Shown here one piece after another: positions 33,528-42,260 of a stretch of DNA of 64,000 nucleotides. Within the stretch, counting starts at the first letter, position 1; every line of letters begins with the position of its first letter. A program made the position numbers and the translations under genes. The notes beneath the pieces are model-generated. The model made no database searches and had not been told where the DNA came from. It saw only the letters and a list, made by a program, of their open reading frames with translations. Source of the stretch: Streptomyces lacrimifluminis (GTDB taxonomy: Bacteria > Actinomycetota > Actinomycetes > Streptomycetales > Streptomycetaceae); assembly GCF_014646095.1 (NCBI RefSeq), contig NZ_BMMU01000005.1, forward strand, positions 115,014 through 179,013, written 5' to 3'.

Positions 33528-34403
33528 GTGAGGTCACAGGGGATGCTCAGGCTGGGCAGGCGTGAGTTCGGCACGCACGAGCCGGTGATCATGGCGATCG
33601 TGAACCGGACCCCGGACTCGTTCTACGACCAGGGAGCCACCTTCCGCGACGAGCCGGCGCTCGCGCGCGTGGAGCAGGCGGTGTCGGAGGGTGCCGCCAT
33701 CATCGACATCGGCGGGGTGAAGGCGGGGCCGGGCGAGGAGGTGACGGCGGCGGAGGAGGCGCGGCGGACGGTCGGCTTCGTGGCGGAGGTCCGGCGCCGT
33801 TTTCCCGATGTGATCATCAGCGTGGACACCTGGCGTGCCGATGTGGGCGAGGCCGTGTGCGAGGCCGGCGCGGATCTGCTGAACGACGCGTGGGGCGGGG
33901 TGGATCCACGGCTCGCGGAGGTCGCGGGGCGGTACGGGGTGGGGCTGGTGTGCACGCACGCGGGCGGTGCGGAGCCGCGGACACGTCCGCATCGGGTGGC
34001 GTACGAGGATGTCATGGCCGACATCCTCCGCGTGACCGTCGGGCTGGCCGAACGGGCGGTCGCGCTGGGCGTGGCACGGGAGTCGGTGCTGATCGATCCC
34101 GGGCACGACTTCGGGAAGAACACGCGGCACGGTCTGGAGGCGACGCGGCGGCTGGGGGAGATGGTGGAGACGGGGTGGCCGGTGCTGGTGTCGCTGTCCA
34201 ACAAGGACTTCGTGGGCGAGACGCTGGACAGGCCGGTGAAGGAACGGCTGGTGGGGACGCTGGCGACGACGGCGGTGTCGATGTGGCTGGGGGCGCGGGT
34301 GTACCGCGTCCACGAGGTCGCGGAGACGCGGCAGGTACTGGACATGGTGACGTCGATCGCGGGTCACCGTCCCCCGGCGGTGGCGCGACGGGGGCTGGCG
34401 TAG
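33528..34403 (+). CDS. folP: dihydropteroate synthase family protein (FolP2-like)
   Basis: 291 residues. TIM-barrel pterin-binding family: VIMAIVNRTPDSFYDQGATF, AIIDIGGVKAGPGEE, ISVDTWRADV, LLNDAWGGVD and LIDPGHDFGKNT. The altered GGVKAGPG segment fits the FolP2-type paralogue (M. tuberculosis Rv1207 position), which may not make folate. GTG start with GGGAG nine bases upstream; ATG 33543 is an alternative with poor spacing. Confidence 0.85.
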   Translation: MRSQGMLRLGRREFGTHEPVIMAIVNRTPDSFYDQGATFRDEPALARVEQAVSEGAAIIDIGGVKAGPGEEVTAAEEARRTVGFVAEVRRRFPDVIISVDTWRADVGEAVCEAGADLLNDAWGGVDPRLAEVAGRYGVGLVCTHAGGAEPRTRPHRVAYEDVMADILRVTVGLAERAVALGVARESVLIDPGHDFGKNTRHGLEATRRLGEMVETGWPVLVSLSNKDFVGETLDRPVKERLVGTLATTAVSMWLGARVYRVHEVAETRQVLDMVTSIAGHRPPAVARRGLA

Positions 34404-34441
34404 GAGTTCTTCGCCCCCGCCGCCCCTACCCGTCCCACACC

Positions 34442-34564
34442 TGGGGGCTGCGCCCCCAGACCCCCCTTTCGGCCCTGAACGGGCCTCGTCCTCAAACGCC
34501 GGACAGGCTGGTTGTTTCAGCCCCTCCGGCGTTTGAGGAGCGGGGGTTCGGGGGCAGCGCCCCC
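34442..34564. repeat. palindromic intergenic repeat pair
   Basis: Perfect 14-bp arms CCTCAAACGCCGGA (34490-34503) and TCCGGCGTTTGAGG (34525-34538), flanked on each side by a hairpin of the type GGGGGCTGCGCCCCC. The gap between two convergent genes is filled by this symmetric array, which probably terminates both and is a recognisable streptomycete repeat type. Confidence 0.8.
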
Positions 34565-34590
34565 GAGACACCACCCGCTCAAGCCCAGCG

Positions 34591-35349
34591 CTAGCGCCCC
34601 GCCTCCTTCGACACCAGTGCCACCGCCTCGTCCACGTCGTCCGTGACGTGGAACAGCATCAGGTCCTTCTCCGACGCCTTGCCCTGGGCGATCAGCGTGT
34701 TCTTGAGCCAGTCGACCAGACCGCCCCAGTACTCGCTGCCGAAGAGGACGATCGGGAAGCGCGTGACCTTCTGCGTCTGGACCAGGGTCAGCGCCTCGAA
34801 GAGTTCGTCCAGGGTGCCGAGGCCCCCGGGCAGGACCACGAAGCCCTGCGCGTACTTCACGAACATCATCTTGCGGACGAAGAAGTAACGGAAGTTCAGC
34901 CCGATGTCGACATAGGGGTTGAGCCCCTGCTCGAAGGGGAGCTCGATGCCCAGTCCCACCGAGACGCCCTTCGCCTCGCACGCGCCCTTGTTGGCCGCCT
35001 CCATCGCGCCCGGCCCGCCGCCCGTGATCACCGCGAACCCGGCCTCCACCAGGCCGCGGCCGAGGCGGACGCCCGCCTCGTACTCCGGTGAGTCCGCCTT
35101 CGTGCGCGCCGAGCCGAACACGCTGATCGCGGGCGGGAGTTCGGCCAGGGTGCCGAAGCCCTCGATGAACTCCGACTGGATGCGCAGCACCCGCCAGGGG
35201 TCCGTGTGGACCCAGTCGGAGGGGCCGCCCGCGTCGAGGAGACGCTGGTCGGTGGTGCTCGCCTGGACCTGCCCGCGCCTGCGCAGCACCGGTCCGAGCC
35301 GCTGCTCCTCCGGTGGCCGCTGCTTGCCCTCGGGGTTGCCGTTGGCCAT
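34591..35349 (-). CDS. LOG family protein (TIGR00730)
   Basis: 252 residues, with the LOG/lysine-decarboxylase-like motifs ITGGGPGAMEAANKGA and PGGLGTLDE. LOG enzymes release free base from nucleoside 5'-monophosphates (cytokinin-activating type). ATG start with GGAAGGGAG upstream; the frame upstream to 35436 has no start signal. M. tuberculosis Rv1205 sits at the same place. Confidence 0.88.
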   Translation of the reverse strand: MANGNPEGKQRPPEEQRLGPVLRRRGQVQASTTDQRLLDAGGPSDWVHTDPWRVLRIQSEFIEGFGTLAELPPAISVFGSARTKADSPEYEAGVRLGRGLVEAGFAVITGGGPGAMEAANKGACEAKGVSVGLGIELPFEQGLNPYVDIGLNFRYFFVRKMMFVKYAQGFVVLPGGLGTLDELFEALTLVQTQKVTRFPIVLFGSEYWGGLVDWLKNTLIAQGKASEKDLMLFHVTDDVDEAVALVSKEAGR

Positions 35350-35412
35350 GGCCGCTCCCTTCCTCCACCTACTGTCGATCCACCTCAGCGTAGATCTCCG
35401 CCGGTTACGGAC

Positions 35413-35456
35413 GGGGGACGTGAGCATGTCCGCCATGCAGCGCCGCCACGTCCCCC
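35413..35456 (-). terminator. hairpin terminator between dapE and the LOG gene
   Basis: GGGGGACGTG / CACGTCCCCC with a 24-base loop, 8 bp past the dapE stop codon (minus strand). Confidence 0.7.
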
Positions 35457-35463
35457 TGCCGGT

Positions 35464-36543
35464 TCATGACGTCAGCCAGGCCCGCAGCCGTTCCTCGCCC
35501 GCGAGAATCTTCCCGGTTTCCACCCGTTCGTCCCGCTTGTGCGCCAAGTGCGGGTTCCCCGGGCCGTAGTTGACCGCGGGGATGCCGAGCGCGCTGAAGC
35601 GGGACACGTCCGTCCAGCCGTACTTGGGCTGCGGCGTGCCGCCCACCGCCTCGATGAAGGCCGCCGCCGCGGGATGGGAGAGGCCGGGGAGGGCGGCGCC
35701 GCTGTGGTCGTCGACGACGAACTCCGCGACTCCGCAGTCCGCGAAGACCTCCTGTACGTGCGCGAGGGCCTCTGCCTCCGAACGGTCGGGCGCGTAGCGG
35801 AAGTTGACCGTCACCACGCACTCGTCGGGGATGACGTTGCCCGCCACTCCGCCCCCGATACGGACCGCGTTGAGGCCCTCCCGGTACTCCAGGCCGTCGA
35901 TCACCGGGTAACGCGGCTCGTACGAGGCCAGCTTGGCCAGGATCGGGGCCGCCGCGTGGATCGCGTTGGAGCCCATCCAGCCGCGCGCCGAGTGGGCCCG
36001 CTCGCCCGCAGTCCTCAGCAGCACCCTCAGCGTCCCCTGGCAGCCGCCCTCCACCTGGCCGTCGGACGGCTCCAGCAGGACAGCGAAGTCGCCCTCCAGC
36101 CACTCCGGGTGCGCCTCGGCCACGTGCTTGAGACCGTTCAGGTCGGCCGCGACCTCTTCCTGGTCGTAGAAGACGAACGTCAGGTCCCTGTTCGGTTCGG
36201 TCACCGTGGCCGCGATCCGGAGTTGCACAGCGACCCCCGACTTCATGTCGCAGGTGCCGCAGCCCCACAGGACGCCGTCGTCGTCCAGCCGCGACGGCAC
36301 GTTGTCGGCGATCGGGACCGTGTCGATGTGGCCGGCCAGGATCACGCGCTGCGCACGGCCCAGGTTCGTCCGCGCGACGACGTTGTTGCCGTACCGCTCG
36401 ACCGTGAGGTGGGGCAGGGCGCGCAGGGCCGCCTCGATCGCGTCCGTGAGCGGTTTCTCGCTGCCGCTCTCCGAGGGGAAGTCGACGAGCCACGCGGTCA
36501 GGCGAGCGGCGTCCAACGTGAGGTCAAGCGGGGTATCGGCCAT
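35464..36543 (-). CDS. dapE: succinyl-diaminopimelate desuccinylase
   Basis: 359 residues, M20 metallopeptidase fold. Metal ligands in ILAGHIDTVP, GCGTCDMKSG and FYDQEE; dimerisation domain in the middle (RTAGERAHSARGWMGSNAIH). Cleaves N-succinyl-LL-diaminopimelate in the succinylase branch of lysine and cell-wall synthesis. The ATG lies 7 bases after TAGGGT with no ribosome binding site, suggesting a leaderless transcript. DapC of the same branch is encoded 2 kb further on. Confidence 0.92.
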   Translation of the reverse strand: MADTPLDLTLDAARLTAWLVDFPSESGSEKPLTDAIEAALRALPHLTVERYGNNVVARTNLGRAQRVILAGHIDTVPIADNVPSRLDDDGVLWGCGTCDMKSGVAVQLRIAATVTEPNRDLTFVFYDQEEVAADLNGLKHVAEAHPEWLEGDFAVLLEPSDGQVEGGCQGTLRVLLRTAGERAHSARGWMGSNAIHAAAPILAKLASYEPRYPVIDGLEYREGLNAVRIGGGVAGNVIPDECVVTVNFRYAPDRSEAEALAHVQEVFADCGVAEFVVDDHSGAALPGLSHPAAAAFIEAVGGTPQPKYGWTDVSRFSALGIPAVNYGPGNPHLAHKRDERVETGKILAGEERLRAWLTS

Positions 36544-36592
36544 GCCGACGACCCTACGCGCCGCCCCACCGAACCACCGCACACCGCCCCAC

Positions 36593-36624
36593 CGCCTCAC
36601 CGCCTCACCGCCTCACCGCCTCAC
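36593..36624. repeat. four tandem 8-bp units
   Basis: Four perfect copies of cgcctcac, with degenerate relatives on the left (cgccccac). Short tandem repeat between the divergent dapE and lysozyme-like genes; prone to length change. Confidence 0.9.
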
Positions 36625-36717
36625 CGGGCCACCGCACACCGCCCCTTCACCCTCTTCCGACCCCGCTCCTCACCCGACACGCAAGCCGCACTCCCTACTC
36701 TCCAGTACCTTGGACGG

Positions 36718-37695
36718 ATGCCGGAGTCGTCCCCCACCCAGACGCGTCGTGGCCGCCTCCTCCGTCGCGGGGCGTCCTTCCTCGTGCTGCTCGCCGTCGC
36801 GGGTTATCTCGCGGTGCAGTACGTCACCGGCGGCACCGGAGATCCGGCCTGCGAGGTCGTCTCGGCGGGCGGCGACGGAGCCACCTACGAGTTCACCCCC
36901 GAGCAGGCGGTCAACGCGGCGACGATCACCGCGGTCGGTACCGCGCGCGGACTGCCCGAACGGGCCGTGGCCATCGCGCTGGCGACCGCCCTCCAGGAGT
37001 CGGGGCTGCGCAACATCGGCCATGGCGACCGGGATTCACTGGGCCTGTTCCAGCAACGGCCCTCGCAGGGCTGGGGAACGGCGAAGGAGATCCTGGACCC
37101 GACCTATTCGGCGGGCGAGTTCTACGACCATCTCGTCAAGGTCTCCGGCTATACGCGCCTCCCCCTGACCGTGGCCGCGCAGCGCGTGCAGCGCAGCGGC
37201 TATCCGCAGGCGTACGCCAAGCACGAGCCGGACGCCACGCTGCTGGCGGCGGCCCTGACCGGCCGCGCGGCGGCCACCCTGACCTGTGAAGGCCGCCCGG
37301 GCGCCACGCCGACCGGCGGCCCGGACGCCGTACGGGCAGCACTCGTACGGGACTTCGGCCGCGAGGTGCTCGACGTGGCCGGCGCGGAGGTGGGCGGGAA
37401 GGCCGCCGCCACGCCCACCCCCTCCCCCACCGCGACGACGGCGGCCGAGCGCCGGACCGTGACGCTTCCGGTGCCCTCGGACACCGACACGGCCGCCGGG
37501 ACGACGGTCCGTCAGCGCGGCTGGCAGCTGGCGCACTGGGCGGTGGCCAACGCCTCCGCGCTGCACATCGAGAGCGTCTCGTACGCGGGGCGCCGCTGGA
37601 CGGCCGGCAACACCGACAGCGAGTGGCGCCCGGTCGAGGCGGCGAAGGGCACGGACAAGGGCATGGACGCGGTCCGGATCGTCACCGCCCGGTAG
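36718..37695 (+). CDS. secreted or membrane-anchored lysozyme-like protein
   Basis: 325 residues. One N-terminal membrane helix (FLVLLAVAGYLAVQYV), then a domain with ALATALQESGLRNIG and SLGLFQQRPSQGWG, resembling lytic-transglycosylase-like folds in which the Glu of QESGL is catalytic. The C-terminal ~100 residues form a second domain (WQLAHWAVANASALHIESV). These proteins are often mislabelled heavy-metal transporters; nothing here supports that. ATG 6 bases after TACCTT, probably leaderless. Likely acts on peptidoglycan. Confidence 0.8.
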   Translation: MPESSPTQTRRGRLLRRGASFLVLLAVAGYLAVQYVTGGTGDPACEVVSAGGDGATYEFTPEQAVNAATITAVGTARGLPERAVAIALATALQESGLRNIGHGDRDSLGLFQQRPSQGWGTAKEILDPTYSAGEFYDHLVKVSGYTRLPLTVAAQRVQRSGYPQAYAKHEPDATLLAAALTGRAAATLTCEGRPGATPTGGPDAVRAALVRDFGREVLDVAGAEVGGKAAATPTPSPTATTAAERRTVTLPVPSDTDTAAGTTVRQRGWQLAHWAVANASALHIESVSYAGRRWTAGNTDSEWRPVEAAKGTDKGMDAVRIVTAR

Positions 37696-37872
37696 TACGG
37701 GCAGGAGTGCGGGACGTCACCCGGGAGGGTTGCTCCGGCCGGGTCCCGGCGGGAGTCTGCTCGGGTTTTAGTCGAGTCGCCCCCACATCCGCGCACTGTC
37801 CGTCAGAACCCTTGCGAACAAAGGGCTGCAACCCGTCACAAGGATTCACCCGACTGTCGGACCGGGTGGCTT

Positions 37873-37900
37873 TTGCCCGTTTTTATCCGCAGCCGATAAT
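37873..37900 (+). promoter_or_regulatory. putative promoter of the secreted repeat protein
   Basis: TTGCCC, 16-bp spacer, GATAAT. Would give a leader of about 105 bases within the 318-bp gap. The rest of that gap holds only a weak GC hairpin near 37730. Confidence 0.5.
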
Positions 37901-38013
37901 GCGACGCATTGCCAACTCTTTACGTTGGGGCGCCGCAACTTCACGGGCCTTCGAGCGGTAGTCACTGCGTCCGAGTCCGGACGATCAACAGTCAACCGAC
38001 ACTCAGGAGCATC

Positions 38014-38454
38014 ATGTCCCTCCCCCTGACCCGCCGGATCGCCCGTGCAGCGCTGCTCGTCGCAGCGGGAGCGGCAGCCGGGGTCGGTGCGGCCGGCTCC
38101 GCCAGCGCGGCGCCCGCCGGGCTGCCCGCCACGCCGAACCTCGGCGGCCTGACCGCCCTGGACGGGGCGAACGTCGGCAACACCGTCGACGGCGCGGCTC
38201 AGAACGTCTCCGGTCTCGCGGGCCAGACCGGTGGAGACGCGGTCAAGAAGTCCACGCCCGCCGCACAGAAGGCGACCGGCGGCGCGACGGGCGACGCCGG
38301 TGCCGTCCTCGGCGACACCGCGGAGGCGGCCACGAAGGGCGGCCTGCCGACGGAGGCGCTCCCCACGAAGGGCGGCCTGCCCACGGACGCGCTCCCCACG
38401 AAGGGCCTGCCGGGCGCCGGCCAGCTGCCCCTGCAGGGCCTGCCGCTGGGCTGA
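38014..38454 (+). CDS. secreted low-complexity protein
   Basis: 146 residues. Clear Sec signal peptide (RRIARAALLVAAGAAAGVG, cleavage after ASA). The mature part is rich in Gly, Ala and Thr, with tandem LPTEALPTKGG / LPTDALPTKG repeats at the end. No cysteines, no catalytic motif. CAGGAG upstream of the ATG. Probably an exported surface or matrix protein of unknown role. Strong terminator follows. Confidence 0.8.
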   Translation: MSLPLTRRIARAALLVAAGAAAGVGAAGSASAAPAGLPATPNLGGLTALDGANVGNTVDGAAQNVSGLAGQTGGDAVKKSTPAAQKATGGATGDAGAVLGDTAEAATKGGLPTEALPTKGGLPTDALPTKGLPGAGQLPLQGLPLG

Positions 38455-38480
38455 CCCGAGCAGCGGTGACCAGGTGATGG

Positions 38481-38515
38481 CGGAGGGGCCCGGGGATCTT
38501 CCCCGGGCCCCTCCG
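38481..38515. terminator. bidirectional hairpin terminator
   Basis: CGGAGGGGCCCGGGGA / TCCCCGGGCCCCTCCG-type stem with a tiny loop, between the convergent secreted-protein and dapC genes. Confidence 0.88.
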
Positions 38516-38542
38516 TCGTACGGCTGTCGGTGTGCGGGCCGG

Positions 38543-39634
38543 TTACAGGCGGGCGACCGCCGCCGCCACCCGCTCGTCGGTCGCCGTCAGGGCCACGCGG
38601 ACGAAGGTCTCGCCGGCCGTGCCGTAGAAGTCGCCGGGCGCGACCAGAATGCCCAGGTCCGCGAGGTGGGCGACGGTGTCCCAGCAGGACTCGTCCCGGG
38701 TGGCCCACAGGTAGAGGCTGGCCTCGCTGTGCTCGATACGGAAGCCGTGCCGCACCAGGGCCTCGCGCAGGGCCGTACGACGGGCCACGTACCGTTCGCG
38801 CTGCTCGCGCACATGCGTGTCGTCACCGAGCGCTGCCACGACCGCCGCCTGCGTGGGCGCCGAGGTCATCATGCCGCCGTGCTTGCGGATCTGCAGGAGC
38901 GGGCCGAGGACCTCCGGGTCCCCGGCGAGGAAGGCGGCGCGGTAGCCCGCGAGATTGGAGCGCTTGGACAGGGAGTGGACGGACACGATCCCCTCGTACG
39001 AGCCGCCGCACACGTCCGGATGGAGCACGGAGACCGGGTCGGCCTCCCAGCCCAGCTCGATGTAGCACTCGTCGGAGAAGATCAGCACGTCGTGTTCACG
39101 GGCCCAGGCGACCGTCCGCGTCAGCTCCTCCTTGCTCAGCACCCGGCCCGTGGGGTTCGAGGGCGAGTTGAGCCAGAGGAGCTTCAGGCCCGTGGGGTCC
39201 AGCTCCGTGGGGTCGTCGTAGACCTCGTACTCGGCGCGGGCCAGGCGGGCGCCCACCTCGTACGTCGGGTAGGCCAGACGCGGGTAGGCGACCCGGTCGC
39301 CGGGGCCCAGGCCCAGCTGCGTGGGGAGCCAGGCGACCAGTTCCTTGGAGCCGACGACCGGCAGGACGTGCCGGTGGGTGATGTCCCGGGCGCCGAGCCG
39401 TCGCTCGACCCAGGCGGTGAGCGCGTCGCGCAGTTCCGGCGTGCCCCAGACCGTCGGATAGCCCGGCGAGTCGGCCGCGGCGACCAGCGCCTTCTGGATC
39501 AGCTCGGGGACCGGGTCGACCGGCGTGCCGACCGACAGGTCGACGATGCCGTCCGGGTGCGTGGCGGCCGTCTTCTTGTACGGCTCCAGCTTGTCCCAGG
39601 GGAAGGTGGGGAGGCGGTCGGAGACTGCGGACAC
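38543..39634 (-). CDS. dapC: N-succinyl-diaminopimelate aminotransferase
   Basis: 363 residues, fold-type I PLP enzyme. NSPSNPTGRVLSKEEL, FSDECYIELGW and the PLP lysine in SVHSLSKRSNLAGYR. Makes N-succinyl-LL-diaminopimelate, the substrate of DapE. GTG start giving MSAVSDRLPTFPWDKL, the typical beginning; an upstream start at 39679 would add 15 residues without a signal. Next to fdxA, as in M. tuberculosis (Rv1178/Rv1177). Confidence 0.9.
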   Translation of the reverse strand: MSAVSDRLPTFPWDKLEPYKKTAATHPDGIVDLSVGTPVDPVPELIQKALVAAADSPGYPTVWGTPELRDALTAWVERRLGARDITHRHVLPVVGSKELVAWLPTQLGLGPGDRVAYPRLAYPTYEVGARLARAEYEVYDDPTELDPTGLKLLWLNSPSNPTGRVLSKEELTRTVAWAREHDVLIFSDECYIELGWEADPVSVLHPDVCGGSYEGIVSVHSLSKRSNLAGYRAAFLAGDPEVLGPLLQIRKHGGMMTSAPTQAAVVAALGDDTHVREQRERYVARRTALREALVRHGFRIEHSEASLYLWATRDESCWDTVAHLADLGILVAPGDFYGTAGETFVRVALTATDERVAAAVARL

Positions 39635-39693
39635 GGGATCTGGCTCACTTTCGAGTACGAAGTGCGTGCGTACGGACACGCGTACGGCAAACG

Positions 39694-39742
39694 CCTCGGT
39701 CCCGTACGGCGATCAAGACGATCAGGCCGTACGGGACCGAGG
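39694..39742 (-). terminator. hairpin terminator between fdxA and dapC
   Basis: CCTCGGTCCCGTACGGC / GCCGTACGGGACCGAGG: perfect 17-bp stem with a 15-base loop. Confidence 0.88.
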
Positions 39743-39766
39743 CGGCGCAGGCTCTGCGGGCCGCTC

Positions 39767-40093
39767 TCAGCCGGTCTGGTTCTGCGGCGGCAGCGCGGCG
39801 ATGAAGGGGTGATCGCGCTCGATCAGTCCCAGCTTGCTGGCGCCACCGGGCGAGCCGAGTTCGTCGAAGAAATCGACGTTCGCCTTGTAGTAGTCCTTCC
39901 ACTCCTCCGGAGTGTCGTCCTCGTAGAAGATCGCCTCGACCGGACAGACCGGCTCACAGGCTCCGCAGTCGACGCATTCGTCCGGGTGGATGTACAAGGA
40001 CCGGGAGCCCTCGTAGATGCAGTCGACCGGGCACTCCTCGATGCACGCCTTGTCCTTGACGTCGACACAAGGCTGCGCGATGACGTAGGTCAC
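39767..40093 (-). CDS. fdxA: 7Fe ferredoxin
   Basis: 108 residues. CxxxxxxxC and CP pattern in CVDVKDKACIEECPVDC plus CVDCGACEPVCPVEAI holds a [3Fe-4S] and a [4Fe-4S] cluster; the C-terminal ~45 residues are the extension usual in FdxA/FdxC. Electron carrier, possibly to cytochrome P450s or other oxidoreductases. GTG start with GAGGAGGAAC upstream. Separated from dapC by a terminator, so likely its own unit. Confidence 0.93.
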   Translation of the reverse strand: MTYVIAQPCVDVKDKACIEECPVDCIYEGSRSLYIHPDECVDCGACEPVCPVEAIFYEDDTPEEWKDYYKANVDFFDELGSPGGASKLGLIERDHPFIAALPPQNQTG

Positions 40094-40234
40094 GCTGTCG
40101 TTCCTCCTCGATAGGGCGCTGGCGAGCCGTCTTCAGGCTCCGCCACCTGGCGCGCGGGAGCGCGGCGTCGTCGATGCCCGCACCTAGTATCTCCGTTCCT
40201 GGGCATGATCCATACAGGAGGGGTGAACTGACCT

Positions 40235-41233
40235 GTGGAAATCTCCGCGGCCGGCCGTCTTGAGGTCCGCATCACCGCTGCTGACGTGGGCAAACGTGTC
40301 TCTGTTCGACGGCTGAACGAAGAAGCCCCGGGTGGTGAGAGGTTCACCGACACGGTCGGTGTTCTCACATCATGGGACAAGGACGCCGGTGTGCTTCTGA
40401 TCACACGGCGGAACGGCGAGCGTGTCCGGGTCGCGGAAGCGTCCCTGGTGGCGGGCAAGGTCGTCCCGGCGGCACCCGCCCGCCGCCGCGGTCCCGCCGC
40501 CTCGTACGAGGAGCTGGCGCGGGTCTCCGCGCGGTCCTGGCAGCCGGTGGAGAGCGAGCGGCTGGGCGCGTGGGAGCTGCGGGCGGCCTCCGGGTTCACC
40601 CGGCGGGCCAACTCGGTGCTGCCGGCCGGCGACCCCGGCCTCCCGCTCGACGAGGCGCTGACCGTCGTACGGCGCTGGTACGGCGAGCGCGGCCTGCCCG
40701 CCTACGTCCAGACCGCCACCGGCGCCGAGGGCACGCAGGAACTGCTGTGCGCGGAGCTGGAGGAGCGCGGGTGGACGCGCGAGGTGACGGCCGAGCTGTG
40801 GGTCGGTGGGCTGGCGCCCGTCGCCGATCAGGGGGACGCGGGTGCGGTGGTGCTGTCGCGGGAGGCCGACGAGGCGTGGCTCGCGCGGTATCAGCGCAAG
40901 GGTGTGAGCGACGTGGCGCTGGCGGTGCTGGGGAGCGGACCCTCGGTGTGGTTCGCGACCGTGCCCGGCGTCGAGGGCGAGCCGCCGGCGGCCATCGGGC
41001 GGTGTGTCGTGGACGGGCGCTGGGCCGGGTTCGGCGCCGTCGAGGTGGATCCCGCCCAGCGGCGGCGAGGGCTGGCGACGGCTGTCATGGCAGCCTTGGC
41101 CGGGCGGGCGCTGGAGGAGGGGGCGTCGGCCGCGTGGCTCCAGGTGGAGGCCGACAACTCGGGGGCGCGGGCGCTGTACGCCGGGACGGGGTTCGCGGCG
41201 CATCACTCCTACCACCACTATCGATCGGTGTGA
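40235..41233 (+). CDS. GNAT acetyltransferase with N-terminal SH3-like domain (Rv0428c type)
   Basis: 332 residues. N-terminal ~75 residues form a small barrel (GKRVSVRRLNEE, TDTVGVLTSWDKDAGVLLI) of the Rv0428c type. The C-terminal GNAT domain has the acetyl-CoA motif VEVDPAQRRRGLATAVMAAL and the closing ADNSGARALYAGTGF. Acetylates an amine substrate, not known here. GTG start with AGGAGGGG upstream. Followed after 17 bp by the SirB1-like gene. Confidence 0.85.
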   Translation: MEISAAGRLEVRITAADVGKRVSVRRLNEEAPGGERFTDTVGVLTSWDKDAGVLLITRRNGERVRVAEASLVAGKVVPAAPARRRGPAASYEELARVSARSWQPVESERLGAWELRAASGFTRRANSVLPAGDPGLPLDEALTVVRRWYGERGLPAYVQTATGAEGTQELLCAELEERGWTREVTAELWVGGLAPVADQGDAGAVVLSREADEAWLARYQRKGVSDVALAVLGSGPSVWFATVPGVEGEPPAAIGRCVVDGRWAGFGAVEVDPAQRRRGLATAVMAALAGRALEEGASAAWLQVEADNSGARALYAGTGFAAHHSYHHYRSV

Positions 41234-41250
41234 GAGGGCACGGGCCTGCT

Positions 41251-42114
41251 ATGCGTTTCCCTCATCCCCTGCCACATCCTCCGGAGCCCGGACGGTCCGC
41301 CGAGTTGCGACGGCGGTTCGCCGAAGAGGCCCGGTCCGGGCGGCCCGATCTGACGACGCTGTGTCTGCTGATGGGCGCGGTCGCTGACCGGGCGCTCGAC
41401 GAGGCCGGAATCGACGGTGTGCAGATGGAACTCGACCGGCTGGCCGGGCAGTTGCCGTTCCGGCCGGGCGGGCCGCACGCGTGGGCGACGGCCATGCGCG
41501 ACCTCCTGGGCGAGCGCCACGGGTTCCGTGGCAGCCCCGCCGACTATCAGCGGCTGGAGTCCTCCCTGCTGCACGAAGTGCTGGTGCGGCGGCGGGGGTT
41601 GCCGATTCTCCTGTCCGTGGTGTGGATGGAGGTCGCGCGGCGGGCGGGGGCGCCGGTGTACGGGGTGGCGCTGCCGGGGCACTTCGTCGTGGGGTTCGGC
41701 CCGGTCGACGAGCAGGTGCTTGCCGATCCCTTCGACGGGGGACGGGTGTTGAGCGGGGGCGACGCGGAGTTGCTGGTGGCCGGGGCCACCGGGGAGGCGC
41801 TGGATCCGTCGATGCTGGCGCCCGCGGATCCGCTGGATGTGGTGCTGCGGGTGCTGAACAACGTCCGGGCGTGGGGGGCGGCGCGGCCGGAGCGGTCGGA
41901 AGTGTCCCTGTGGGCGGTGGAGTTGGCGTTGCTGCTGCCTTCGCATCCGGCTCGACTGCGGTACGAGCGGGCTCAGTTGCTGGTGCGGAGGGGGGAGTTT
42001 CTGGCTGGTGCGGCTGAGCTTGAGGGGTATGCGGAGGTTGTTTCCACGTTTGATCAGCCGGCGGCCGAGCGGATGCGGGGGCAGGCCCGGGCGGCCCGGG
42101 CCAGGTTGAACTGA
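41251..42114 (+). CDS. SirB1/transglutaminase-like family protein
   Basis: 287 residues. Transglut_core2/SirB1 pattern: LLHEVLVRRRGLPILLSVVW followed by AGAPVYGVALPGHFVVGF. The C-terminal half looks like tetratricopeptide-like helices (ARLRYERAQLLVRRGEFLAG). I see no catalytic cysteine in the expected place, so enzyme activity is doubtful. ATG start, 17 bp after the GNAT gene, without a strong ribosome binding site; probably translated with it. Confidence 0.8.
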   Translation: MRFPHPLPHPPEPGRSAELRRRFAEEARSGRPDLTTLCLLMGAVADRALDEAGIDGVQMELDRLAGQLPFRPGGPHAWATAMRDLLGERHGFRGSPADYQRLESSLLHEVLVRRRGLPILLSVVWMEVARRAGAPVYGVALPGHFVVGFGPVDEQVLADPFDGGRVLSGGDAELLVAGATGEALDPSMLAPADPLDVVLRVLNNVRAWGAARPERSEVSLWAVELALLLPSHPARLRYERAQLLVRRGEFLAGAAELEGYAEVVSTFDQPAAERMRGQARAARARLN

Positions 42115-42192
42115 GATGGTGTTTCCGGGTGCGGGTGAGCTGTGGCTGGTCGCACGGCTCCCCGCAGGTCGGCGTACGAGGGTGACGTGCCC

Positions 42193-42241
42193 GTACGTCA
42201 GGAGGGGCGCCCGATGTCTCCGGGCGCCCCTCCTGACGTAC
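42193..42241. terminator. very strong bidirectional terminator
   Basis: Perfect 21-bp stem (arms 42193-42213 and 42221-42241, starting GTACGTCAGGAGGGG) with a 7-base loop, between two convergent genes. The longest perfect hairpin seen in the window. Confidence 0.92.
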
Positions 42242-42260
42242 GTACTGGTTGCCCGAGCGG

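Noticed and set aside
40372-41220. Long frames overlapping the GNAT gene on both strands
   Set aside because: These are shadows of high GC content. The GNAT acetyl-CoA motif and SH3-like domain fix the true frame.
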